A model generated the notes under the pieces. That model saw only the letters and a list, made by a program, of their open reading frames with translations. It had not been told where the DNA came from and ran no database searches. The translations under genes were made by a program, and so were the position numbers. Below, piece after piece: positions 57,318 to 64,000 of a DNA stretch of 64,000 bases. The first letter of the stretch is position 1, and each line of letters opens with the position of its first letter. This stretch comes from Arthrobacter sp. U41. Lineage in GTDB: Bacteria; Actinomycetota; Actinomycetes; Actinomycetales; Micrococcaceae. Location: NCBI RefSeq assembly GCF_007679325.1, contig NZ_VEGI01000006.1, forward strand, positions 124,001 to 188,000, written 5' to 3'.

Positions 57318-57382
57318 TCACGAACACTACCTGGGGCCGGCAACGGTCCCTCCACAGCGAGAAAGTATTAGAGGTGTGAACC

Positions 57383-58435
57383 ATGGCCGCAGCCCCGGAT
57401 CGCCAGAAGGCGCTCGACGCAGCGCTTGCCCAGATTGACAAGCAGTTCGGCAAAGGCTCGGTCATGCGCCTCGGCGACGAAGTCCGTGCGCCCATCGAGG
57501 TCATCCCCACCGGCTCTATCGCGCTGGACGTCGCCCTGGGAATTGGCGGCCTGCCCCGCGGCCGTGTTGTGGAGATCTACGGTCCGGAATCCTCCGGTAA
57601 GACCACCGTGGCGTTGCACGCCGTCGCCAACGCCCAGCGCCAGGGCGGCATCGCCGCCTTCATCGACGCCGAGCACGCCCTTGACCCGGAATATGCCGCC
57701 AAGCTGGGCGTCGACACCGACGCCCTGCTGGTCTCCCAGCCGGACACCGGCGAGCAGGCGCTCGAAATCATGGACATGCTCATCGGCTCCGGCTCCCTTG
57801 ACGTCATCGTTATCGACTCGGTCGCGGCCCTCGTTCCCCGGGCGGAAATCGAAGGCGACATGGGCGACAGCCACGTGGGTCTGCAGGCCCGCCTGATGAG
57901 CCAGGCCCTTCGAAAGATCACCGGCCGCCTGAGCCAGACCAAGACCACTGCCATCTTCATCAACCAGCTGCGCGAGAAGATCGGTGTCTTCTTCGGGTCC
58001 CCGGAAACCACCACCGGTGGTAAGGCCCTGAAGTTCTACGCCTCCATCCGCATCGACGTCCGCCGGATCCAGACCCTCAAGGAGGGCGCGGACTCCGTCG
58101 GTAACCGCACCAAGGCCAAAATCGTCAAGAACAAGATGGCCCCGCCCTTCAAGATCGCCGAATTCGACATCATCTACGGCCAGGGCATCTCGCGTGAAGG
58201 CGGCATCATCGACATGGGTGTCGAGCATGGCCTGATCAAGAAGTCCGGCTCCTGGTTCACCTACGACGGTGACCAGCTGGGCCAGGGCATGGAGAACTCC
58301 CGCCGCTTCCTGCGCGACAACCCGGAACTGGCCGCCGAGCTTGAGCGGCTCATCAAGGAGAAGCTGGGCGTCGGCGTGAAGGCTCCCGCCGAGACCGAAG
58401 AATCTCCGAAGCTGAAGGCCGTTGACGGCTTCTAA
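57383..58435 (+). CDS. recA: Recombinase RecA
   Basis: A 350-residue recombinase for homologous recombination and SOS signalling. Walker [10 protein letters not shown] is at 67-75; [13 protein letters not shown] and the L2 segment after [20 protein letters not shown] are typical. ATG 57383 has AGAGGTG upstream. It overlaps recX by 14 nt, and its LexA-type box indicates DNA-damage control. Confidence 0.97.
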   Translation: MAAAPDRQKALDAALAQIDKQFGKGSVMRLGDEVRAPIEVIPTGSIALDVALGIGGLPRGRVVEIYGPESSGKTTVALHAVANAQRQGGIAAFIDAEHALDPEYAAKLGVDTDALLVSQPDTGEQALEIMDMLIGSGSLDVIVIDSVAALVPRAEIEGDMGDSHVGLQARLMSQALRKITGRLSQTKTTAIFINQLREKIGVFFGSPETTTGGKALKFYASIRIDVRRIQTLKEGADSVGNRTKAKIVKNKMAPPFKIAEFDIIYGQGISREGGIIDMGVEHGLIKKSGSWFTYDGDQLGQGMENSRRFLRDNPELAAELERLIKEKLGVGVKAPAETEESPKLKAVDGF

Positions 58436-59138
58436 CGCCGGAGCCGGCACCGGGTCGGGGTTCCTTCCGTGGAGCCCTGACCCGGGCAACGAAGCCGACC
58501 CGCGTGCCGGGTCCCCCCGGCGCAGTTCCCGCGGGTCCCGCAGTTCACGCGGCTCAGGCTCACGCGGCTCAGGTTCACGCGGTTCCGGTACCCGCGCCGC
58601 CGGGGCGCCGTCCCCGGAACTGGATCCTGACGCAGATCCCGCTGCAGTGGCTCGCGCCATTGTGCTGCGGCAGCTGACCAACGCACCGAAGAGCAGGCTG
58701 CAGCTCGCCCGGAAGCTGGCCGAACGCAACGTCCCGGACGATGTCGCGGAGGCCGTGCTGGACCGCTTCGAAGAAGTGAAGCTCGTTGACGACGCCGACT
58801 TTGCCGACATGTGGGTGCGCTCGCGCTCCCAGAGCCGCAAGCTCGCCAAAGGCGCCTTAAGGCGTGAACTTGCGGACAAGGGAATCGACCCGGAGATTGC
58901 GGCCGGCGCGCTGGACCAGCTCAGCGATGCCGACGAAGAAGCGGCGGCCCGTGAGCTCGTGGAGCGCAAGCTGCGGGGCTTCACCGGCAGTGAGGACCGC
59001 GCCGAGCGCGACAAGATCACGCGCCGGCTGGCCTCCATGCTTGCCCGCAAGGGATACCAGCCCTCGCTCGCCTTCCGGATTGTCGGCGAGGTCCTCGACG
59101 ACGCCGTGGCCAATGCCGGGTCCGAACCCTATTTCTAA
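58422..59138 (+). CDS. recX: RecX regulatory protein
   Basis: A 238-residue protein that inhibits RecA filament growth. The helical repeat region covers about residues 75-230 ([20 protein letters not shown] to the end). The first 65 residues are Ser/Gly/Arg-rich with [15 protein letters not shown] repeats and look disordered. The start is TTG 58422 inside recA; a downstream start is possible but less likely given the coupling. Confidence 0.9.
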   Translation: MTASNAGAGTGSGFLPWSPDPGNEADPRAGSPRRSSRGSRSSRGSGSRGSGSRGSGTRAAGAPSPELDPDADPAAVARAIVLRQLTNAPKSRLQLARKLAERNVPDDVAEAVLDRFEEVKLVDDADFADMWVRSRSQSRKLAKGALRRELADKGIDPEIAAGALDQLSDADEEAAARELVERKLRGFTGSEDRAERDKITRRLASMLARKGYQPSLAFRIVGEVLDDAVANAGSEPYF

Positions 59139-59165
59139 CGAGCCCCCGGCAGCGTGCCGACCCGG

Positions 59166-59171
59166 TACCCT
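59166..59171 (+). promoter_or_regulatory. -10 element of miaB (leaderless)
   Basis: TACCCT lies 6 nt before GTG 59178. Confidence 0.4.
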
Positions 59172-59177
59172 TAGCAG

Positions 59178-60752
59178 GTGAGTTTGACCATTCCCTCCCC
59201 AGCAGCCGGCACCACCCCTTCCACGGACGCCTCGTCAACGCCGGGCACTGAACCGGTGTCCGCCGCAGCTCAGCCCCGCACCTACCAGGTCCGGACGTTC
59301 GGCTGCCAGATGAACGTGCACGACTCCGAGCGGATGTCCGGGATGCTCGAGGCCGCCGGCTACGTCCCCGCCGCCGGTGAACTGGCCGACGTCGTGGTCT
59401 TCAATACCTGCGCCGTGCGGGAGAACGCCGACAACAAGCTCTACGGCAACCTGGGCATCCTGGCTCCGGTCAAGGCCGCCAACCCGGGCATGCAGATCGC
59501 CGTCGGAGGCTGCCTGGCGCAGAAGGACCGCGACGCCATCCTGAAGAAGGCCCCGTGGGTGGACGCCGTGTTCGGGACGCACAATGTCGGCGCGCTGCCG
59601 GCCCTCCTGGAACGGGCCCGCCACAACAACGAAGCGCAGCTCGAGATCCTCGAGTCCCTCGATGTTTTCCCCTCCACGCTGCCCACCAAGCGCGACTCGG
59701 TCTATTCCGGCTGGGTGTCGATCTCCGTCGGCTGCAATAACACGTGCACCTTCTGCATCGTCCCGGCCCTCCGCGGCAAGGAAAAGGACCGCCGCCCCGG
59801 CGACATCCTGGCCGAGATCCAGGCCCTCGTCGACGACGGCGCGATCGAAGTCACCCTGCTGGGGCAGAACGTGAACTCCTACGGCGTCGAATTCGGCGAC
59901 CGGCAGGCCTTCTCGAAGCTCCTGCGCGCCTGCGGCGACATCCCCGGCCTCGAACGGGTCCGCTTCACGAGCCCGCACCCCGCGGCATTCACCGATGACG
60001 TCATCGATGCCATGGCCGAGACCCCCAACGTTATGCCGCAGCTGCACATGCCCCTGCAGTCCGGGTCGGACAAGGTGCTCAAGGACATGAAACGGTCCTA
60101 CCGGTCCACGAAGTTCCTCGGCATCCTGGACAAGGTCCGCGACAAAATTCCGCACGCCGCCATCTCCACGGACATCATCGTCGGCTTTCCCGGCGAAACC
60201 GAGGAGGACTTCCAGGCCACGCTCGACGTCGTTGAGCAGTCCCGCTTCGCCACCGCGTTCACCTTCCAGTACTCCAAGCGACCGGGCACGCCCGCCGCCG
60301 ACCTGCCGGACCAGCTCCCAAAAGCCGTGGTGCAGGAACGCTTCGAGCGCCTCACCGCCCTCCAGGACCGGATCGCCGCCGAGGAAAACGCCCGCCAGCT
60401 CGGCCGTCGGGTGGAGGTTATGGTCACTGCCCAGTCCGGGCGAAAGGCCGGGGAAACCCACCGTCTCTCCGGGCGGGCCCAGGACCAGCGCCTGGTCCAC
60501 TTCTCCGTGCCTGCCGGCGCCGAGACGCCGCGCCCCGGCGACCTCGTCACCGTGACCATTACCGAGGCCGCGGCGTTCCACCTGGTCGCCGACCCTGCCT
60601 CGGCGGAGTACTACAGCGTCCGCCGCTCCCGCGCCGGCGACGCCTGGGACAGGTCCCAGGCGGACTCCTGCGGCGCACCCGCGCCGGGAGCCGCGTCCGG
60701 CTCATCCGGAGTATCCCTGGGCATGCCCACGCTGCCCGTCCGGAGCCGCTAG
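59178..60752 (+). CDS. miaB: tRNA-2-methylthio-N6-dimethylallyladenosine synthase
   Basis: A 524-residue radical SAM methylthiotransferase that acts on i6A37 of tRNAs. The N-terminal cluster uses Cys in [14 protein letters not shown] and [11 protein letters not shown]; the radical SAM cluster is Cys186, Cys190 and Cys193 (CNNTCTFC). A TRAM domain follows at about 410-480. The last 50 residues are Ser/Gly/Ala-rich and extra to the family core. It sits 3 nt before miaA. Confidence 0.95.
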   Translation: MSLTIPSPAAGTTPSTDASSTPGTEPVSAAAQPRTYQVRTFGCQMNVHDSERMSGMLEAAGYVPAAGELADVVVFNTCAVRENADNKLYGNLGILAPVKAANPGMQIAVGGCLAQKDRDAILKKAPWVDAVFGTHNVGALPALLERARHNNEAQLEILESLDVFPSTLPTKRDSVYSGWVSISVGCNNTCTFCIVPALRGKEKDRRPGDILAEIQALVDDGAIEVTLLGQNVNSYGVEFGDRQAFSKLLRACGDIPGLERVRFTSPHPAAFTDDVIDAMAETPNVMPQLHMPLQSGSDKVLKDMKRSYRSTKFLGILDKVRDKIPHAAISTDIIVGFPGETEEDFQATLDVVEQSRFATAFTFQYSKRPGTPAADLPDQLPKAVVQERFERLTALQDRIAAEENARQLGRRVEVMVTAQSGRKAGETHRLSGRAQDQRLVHFSVPAGAETPRPGDLVTVTITEAAAFHLVADPASAEYYSVRRSRAGDAWDRSQADSCGAPAPGAASGSSGVSLGMPTLPVRSR

Positions 60753-60755
60753 CCC

Positions 60756-61790
60756 GTGGCAGCCCCGCAGGGCGCCCCTGCCGGCACAGGACCCGACGGC
60801 GCAGCGCCGTCCGTCGCAGCAGACAACGAGGCAGCACACGACGGCATGGTCCCCGAGGGGGCAGTCCCGGCCGCCACAGTACCCGCCGCCACAGTACCGG
60901 CGCGGCCGGTCGTCGCCGTCGTAGGGCCCACCGGCTCCGGCAAATCCGATCTGGCGGTCTCGCTCGCGCTGGAACTTGACGGCGAGGTCATCAACGCCGA
61001 TTCCATGCAGTTTTACCGCGGCATGGACATCGGCACCGCCAAGATCACCGAGGCCGAACGCAGGGGAGTGCCGCACCACCTCCTGGACATCCTGGACGTG
61101 ACCCAGGAAGCCAGCGTCTCGGACTTCCAGCAGCAGGCACGGGCGCTCATCGCGGACATCCATCGCCGCGGCAAACGCGCCATCCTGGCCGGCGGCTCCG
61201 GGCTCTACGTCCGTGCGGCCCTGGACGTGCTGGATTTCCCGGGCACCGACCCTGCCATCCGGCGCCGGCTCGAAGCGGAACTGGAAACTGCCGGCCCGGC
61301 CCCGTTGCGGGCGCGGCTGGAACGTGTGGACCCGGTCTCGGCCGGCCGGCTCGGGGACGCGCGCCGGATCATCCGCGCGCTGGAGGTGTTCGAACTGACC
61401 GGACGGCCTTTCAGCTCCTTTATGCCAATCCGCGAGTACCACCAGCCCGCCGTGCAGATCGGGCTGGAGGTGGACCGCGAAGAGCTCCGTGAGCGGCTGG
61501 CCCGCCGGGTCCACACCATGGTGGACAATGGGCTGCTCGAAGAGGTCCGGAAACTCGACGCCGCCGGGCTCAGGCTCGGCCGGACCGCGCCGCGGGCCCT
61601 TGGCTACGCCCAGTTCCTCAAGGTCCTCGACGGCGCGTCCGACGCCGCGCAGGCGGCGGAGGAAACCATCATCGCGACCCGGCAGTTCGCACGCCGCCAG
61701 CTGACCTGGTTCCGCGCCGATCCCCGCATCCACTGGCTGGACTGGCAGGACCCGGAACTCGTGGCCAGGGCTGCCGCGCTCTGCCGCTGA
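60756..61790 (+). CDS. miaA: tRNA dimethylallyltransferase
   Basis: A 344-residue enzyme that adds the dimethylallyl group to A37 of tRNAs, giving the MiaB substrate. [20 protein letters not shown] carries the P-loop, and [20 protein letters not shown] is the next block. About 45 Ala/Pro/Val residues precede the P-loop, so a later start is possible. GTG 60756 was kept because it directly follows miaB. The product and MiaB form one pathway. Confidence 0.95.
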   Translation: MAAPQGAPAGTGPDGAAPSVAADNEAAHDGMVPEGAVPAATVPAATVPARPVVAVVGPTGSGKSDLAVSLALELDGEVINADSMQFYRGMDIGTAKITEAERRGVPHHLLDILDVTQEASVSDFQQQARALIADIHRRGKRAILAGGSGLYVRAALDVLDFPGTDPAIRRRLEAELETAGPAPLRARLERVDPVSAGRLGDARRIIRALEVFELTGRPFSSFMPIREYHQPAVQIGLEVDREELRERLARRVHTMVDNGLLEEVRKLDAAGLRLGRTAPRALGYAQFLKVLDGASDAAQAAEETIIATRQFARRQLTWFRADPRIHWLDWQDPELVARAAALCR

Positions 61791-61855
61791 GGACCGCGGC
61801 CAGGCATCACGCCGCTGAGGCCGGTGCAACGGATTCCGTCCGGCAGGCCAGGAAG

Positions 61856-61939
61856 CGACGTGCAACCGGTCGCCAAAACGACGTGCAACCGGTCGCGATC
61901 GACGGGCGACCGGCCACGAAACGAAGTGCAGTCGGTCGC
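61856..61939 (+). repeat. Four 18-bp tandem-type repeats before dapF
   Basis: CGACGTGCAACCGGTCGC occurs exactly at 61856 and 61879; degenerate copies begin at 61900 and 61922. The step is 21-23 nt, about two helical turns, so proteins could bind on one face. They end 12 nt before the dapF -10. Confidence 0.75.
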
Positions 61940-61950
61940 GAATCGAACTG

Positions 61951-61956
61951 TAACCT
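61951..61956 (+). promoter_or_regulatory. -10 element of dapF (leaderless)
   Basis: TAACCT lies 6 nt before the ATG at 61963. Confidence 0.45.
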
Positions 61957-61962
61957 TGGACC

Positions 61963-62919
61963 ATGGACGAAACCCTTGCCGCGGCCGCTGACCACCTCGC
62001 TGCCGGAGACACCGCCGCCCTTGCCGGCCTGAAGTTCTCCAAGGGCCACGGCACCGGCAACGACTTCGTGCTCCTCGCCGATCCCAACGGCACCCTCGCG
62101 GTAACCCCGGAGCAGGTCGCGGCACTGTGCGACCGCCACCGCGGCATCGGCGGAGACGGACTAATCCGCGCGGTACCGTCCCGTCTGCTCCCGGAGGGCC
62201 AGGAGCTGCTGACCCGGACTCCGGACGCCGAATGGTTTATGGACTACCGCAATGGCGACGGGTCACTTTCCGAGATGTGCGGCAACGGCGTCCGCGTCTT
62301 TGTGCACTTCCTGATCACTGAAGGCCTGGTCGACCTGCCCGCCGGCGAATCATTGACCATCGGCACCCGCGGCGGCGCCAAGACGATCGTCCGCACCGCG
62401 GCCGGGTACGCCGTCGACATGGGCCCCTGGGAATTCATCTTCCCGGGCGAGGCCACGGCGCGGGCCATGGATTCACTGGTCAGCGCGGCGGGGCTGGAGG
62501 TCGCACGGCCTGCCCTGTCCGTGAGTATGGGCAATCCGCACACCGTCGTGGCGCTGGCCGAACTGGCCGAGCTGCAGGCCACGCAGTTGTTCACCGCACC
62601 CCACGTGGACCCGACGCCGCCGCACGGCACCAACGTCGAGTTCGTGGTCCCGTCCGAACCGTTGGTCCATGACGGCGTCGGAACCATCACCATGCGCGTC
62701 CACGAGCGGGGAGTCGGGGAAACGCAGTCCTGCGGCACGGGTGCCTGCGCGGCCGCCGTCGCGATCCGCCACTGGGCCGGCCAGGGCGCCCCGGACGTTT
62801 GGAATGTTCAGGTCCCCGGCGGCGTCGTCGGGGTGAAGTTCTTCCTCGGCGCCGAGGGCCACGAACACGTCGAACTCAGCGGCCCCGCGGTGATCGTCGC
62901 TAGTGGGACGCTTTCCTGA
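61963..62919 (+). CDS. dapF: Diaminopimelate epimerase
   Basis: A 318-residue cofactor-free epimerase that converts LL- to meso-diaminopimelate. The catalytic Cys pair is Cys106 in MCGNGVRVF and Cys257 in SCGTGACAAAVA. KFSKGHGTGNDFVLLADPNG opens the domain after a 20-residue extension. The 3' end overlaps the converging methyltransferase gene by 20 nt. Confidence 0.95.
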   Translation: MDETLAAAADHLAAGDTAALAGLKFSKGHGTGNDFVLLADPNGTLAVTPEQVAALCDRHRGIGGDGLIRAVPSRLLPEGQELLTRTPDAEWFMDYRNGDGSLSEMCGNGVRVFVHFLITEGLVDLPAGESLTIGTRGGAKTIVRTAAGYAVDMGPWEFIFPGEATARAMDSLVSAAGLEVARPALSVSMGNPHTVVALAELAELQATQLFTAPHVDPTPPHGTNVEFVVPSEPLVHDGVGTITMRVHERGVGETQSCGTGACAAAVAIRHWAGQGAPDVWNVQVPGGVVGVKFFLGAEGHEHVELSGPAVIVASGTLS

Positions 62920-63514
62920 CCCGAAGGATGCGGAACGACTTCGAGGTGCTCTCGCGGGTCACCGTGAAGCTGCTGTCGAGCTCCGCCGCGAGCCAGCGCT
63001 GCAGCGAATCCGACCCCAGGTTCTTCTGCACCACCAGCCACGCCGAGCCGCCCGGAGCCAGCCGCGGCAGCCACAGGAGCAGCAGGGCGTGGAGCTCGTC
63101 CTTGCCGATCCGGATGGGCGGGTTGGACCAGATAGTGTCGAAGCGAAGTTCAGGATCGACGGCGTCGGGCGTGCTGGCCGTGACATTGCCCAGTCCCAGC
63201 AGCGCCGCGTTTTCGTTGGTCAGGGTCACACAACGTTCGTTGACGTCCACGGCGTAGACCTGTGAGTGCGGTGCACGCAGGGCCATGGTCAGGGCGATCG
63301 GGCCCCAGCCGCAGCCGATGTCCAGCAGGGTTCCCTGCGGGGCCGGGGCAGGAACCTCAGCCAACAGCACAGCCGTGCCCTTGTCGATGCCGTCCGGGCT
63401 GAAGATGCCCGAGGACGTCTGCAGTTGCCGGGTCCCGCCGGCAAGTTCCACGGTCAGTGGCTTGCGGGTGAACGGCCCGGCGGGCTGGGCGCTGAAATAG
63501 TGTGCAGACTCCAT
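62900..63514 (-). CDS. RsmC-like class I SAM-dependent methyltransferase
   Basis: A 204-residue methyltransferase. LLDIGCGWGPIALTMALRAP binds SAM, and SNPPIRIGKDELH is the NPP(x) motif of N-methyltransferases acting on bases, as in RsmC for 16S rRNA. Only one domain is present, unlike the two-domain E. coli RsmC. ATG 63514 (MESAHYFSAQ) has TAATCT 8 nt upstream on the minus strand. Confidence 0.88.
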   Translation of the reverse strand: MESAHYFSAQPAGPFTRKPLTVELAGGTRQLQTSSGIFSPDGIDKGTAVLLAEVPAPAPQGTLLDIGCGWGPIALTMALRAPHSQVYAVDVNERCVTLTNENAALLGLGNVTASTPDAVDPELRFDTIWSNPPIRIGKDELHALLLLWLPRLAPGGSAWLVVQKNLGSDSLQRWLAAELDSSFTVTRESTSKSFRILRVRKASH

Positions 63515-63615
63515 AACTGGCCAGATTAGTTGGCCCCCGGCCCGTATGGGAAACCGCGGCAACCGACCGGAATCCGGCAGAAACCCCTGGGGGCAGCGCC
63601 GCCGGTGCCGTCTGC

Positions 63616-63621
63616 TAGGCT
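63616..63621 (+). promoter_or_regulatory. -10 element of the 63629 mini-ORF
   Basis: TAGGCT lies 7 nt before an ATG at 63629 with the same geometry as the leaderless genes in the window. Confidence 0.45.
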
Positions 63622-63628
63622 TAAAGAC

Positions 63629-63649
63629 ATGTTCTTGAACTCCAAGTAG
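63629..63649 (+). CDS. Leaderless six-codon mini-ORF (MFLNSK)
   Basis: ATG TTC TTG AAC TCC AAG TAG, encoded right after a -10 hexamer with the 7-nt gap typical of leaderless genes here. About 180 nt of transcript then separate it from the next gene. It may be a leader peptide used in attenuation, or chance. ACGGG...CCCGT just after the stop could form a small hairpin. Confidence 0.3.
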   Translation: MFLNSK

Positions 63650-63827
63650 CCGGCACGGGCTTGTACCCGTCCCCGCAGCGACGCAGGTAGTTACCTTCCG
63701 CTCAGCGCGCCACCCCACGATGATCCTGCCAAGGACACATCCGCTGGCGCCCGAACCACTTGGATTCCGGCAGTGCTCACTGGAGCCCGGCCGGGCGGAC
63801 TGTCTCTCCCTCCTCAAGGCAAAAAAG
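63650..63827 (+). other. Leader-like gap before the last gene
   Basis: About 180 nt without an open frame. It has a weak hairpin (ACGGG/CCCGT near 63656-63670) and otherwise nothing I can name. Confidence 0.3.
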
Positions 63828-63914
63828 ATGCCTGATCCCTCTCTTCCCACCGCTCCCGCCCGGAGCCCTGCCCTGCCGGCGGCACCGCTGCCGCCGGCAT
63901 CCCAGGAGGCCACG

Positions 63915-64000
63915 TTGACCAATAGTCGTCAGCCCAGCGCGAATACCGCCCCACACAGCACCGATCGGCACTATTCTGAAACTGCCGAACCTCTAAAGGA
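63915..64000 (+). CDS. N-terminal start of a gene, possibly GTPase HflX (3' truncated)
   Basis: The frame is open from TTG 63915 to the end of the window and reads TNSRQPSANTAP and further polar residues. AGGAGG 5 nt before the TTG supports it; an in-frame ATG at 63828 would add 29 Pro/Ala-rich residues. Only a variable N-terminal tail is visible, so the name rests on my knowledge that hflX usually follows dapF and this methyltransferase in Micrococcaceae. Confidence 0.4.
   Translation, partial: MTNSRQPSANTAPHSTDRHYSETAEPLK

Larger units (their letters stand above)
57081..57382 (+). promoter_or_regulatory. recA upstream region
   Basis: This 302-nt gap holds the LexA-type box at 57138-57153 and TATGCT at 57161-57166 as a likely -10. 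A transcribed leader of about 200 nt follows, with four 11-bp repeats and, near 57371, an AGAGGTG ribosome site before the recA ATG. No open frame of note was seen in it. Confidence 0.7.

Noticed and set aside
61386..61393. GTTCGAAC inside miaA as another LexA site
   Set aside because: It lacks the 4-nt spacer of the LexA consensus and lies inside a coding region without a promoter.
61856..61939. Possible CRISPR array
   Set aside because: Only four short copies with 3-5-nt gaps and no unique spacers or cas genes.

Overview
The window is high-GC chromosomal DNA from an actinobacterium. Gene content and order point to the Micrococcaceae, close to Arthrobacter or Pseudarthrobacter: rimP-nusA-ylxR-infB-rbfA, truB-ribF-rpsO-pnp, dapB/dapA-rnj-ftsK-pgsA-cinA-clgR-recA-recX-miaB-miaA-dapF, and a DUF222/HNH gene. 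GTG and TTG starts are common. Many genes have a -10 hexamer 6-7 nt before the start codon and no Shine-Dalgarno, which is typical of leaderless actinobacterial mRNAs. This taxonomic call is inferred from gene order and style, not from a database search.

Layout. 1-3607: the end of a PLP decarboxylase, an aminoglycoside-phosphotransferase-like kinase, a VIT1/CCC1-type membrane protein and a DUF4439 protein. 3704-9721: the rimP-nusA-ylxR-infB-rbfA translation/transcription block, with an unusual long inverted repeat between infB and rbfA. 9834-17232: accessory genes around truB (secreted ScyD/ScyE-like propeller, nucleoside deaminase, zinc-ribbon thioredoxin, trypsin-co-occurring-domain protein, aminotransferase, two small membrane proteins, VOC protein, Nudix hydrolase). 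17333-21702: DUF222/HNH nuclease, GNAT, P-loop protein, small membrane protein, DUF937 protein. 21937-29633: ribF, a kynA-kynU pair, rpsO, pnp and an M16 protease. 30463-38772: a branched-chain-type ABC importer linked by 4-nt overlaps to an acyl-CoA ligase, a TetR regulator and an alpha/beta hydrolase. 38818-45412: molybdenum cofactor genes (moaD-moaA divergent from a Tat-exported oxidoreductase and moeA-moaC-mog-moaE). 45520-63514: lysine/diaminopimelate genes (dapB, dapA, dapF), RNase J, FtsK, PgsA, CinA, ClgR, RecA/RecX and tRNA modification by MiaA/MiaB. The window ends in the first codons of a gene that could be hflX.

Most of the window is housekeeping. The observations most worth a second look are regulatory: a LexA-type box before recA that is repeated almost exactly before a small orphan gene at 48157; four 11-bp repeats in the recA leader; a 23-bp inverted repeat between infB and rbfA; four 18-bp repeats before dapF; a six-codon leaderless mini-ORF near the right end; and a frameshift at G7/C11 homopolymers in the molybdoenzyme gene. 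The ABC-importer/ligase/TetR/hydrolase operon is the best candidate for an undescribed catabolic pathway. No CRISPR array, insertion sequence, rRNA or tRNA gene was seen.
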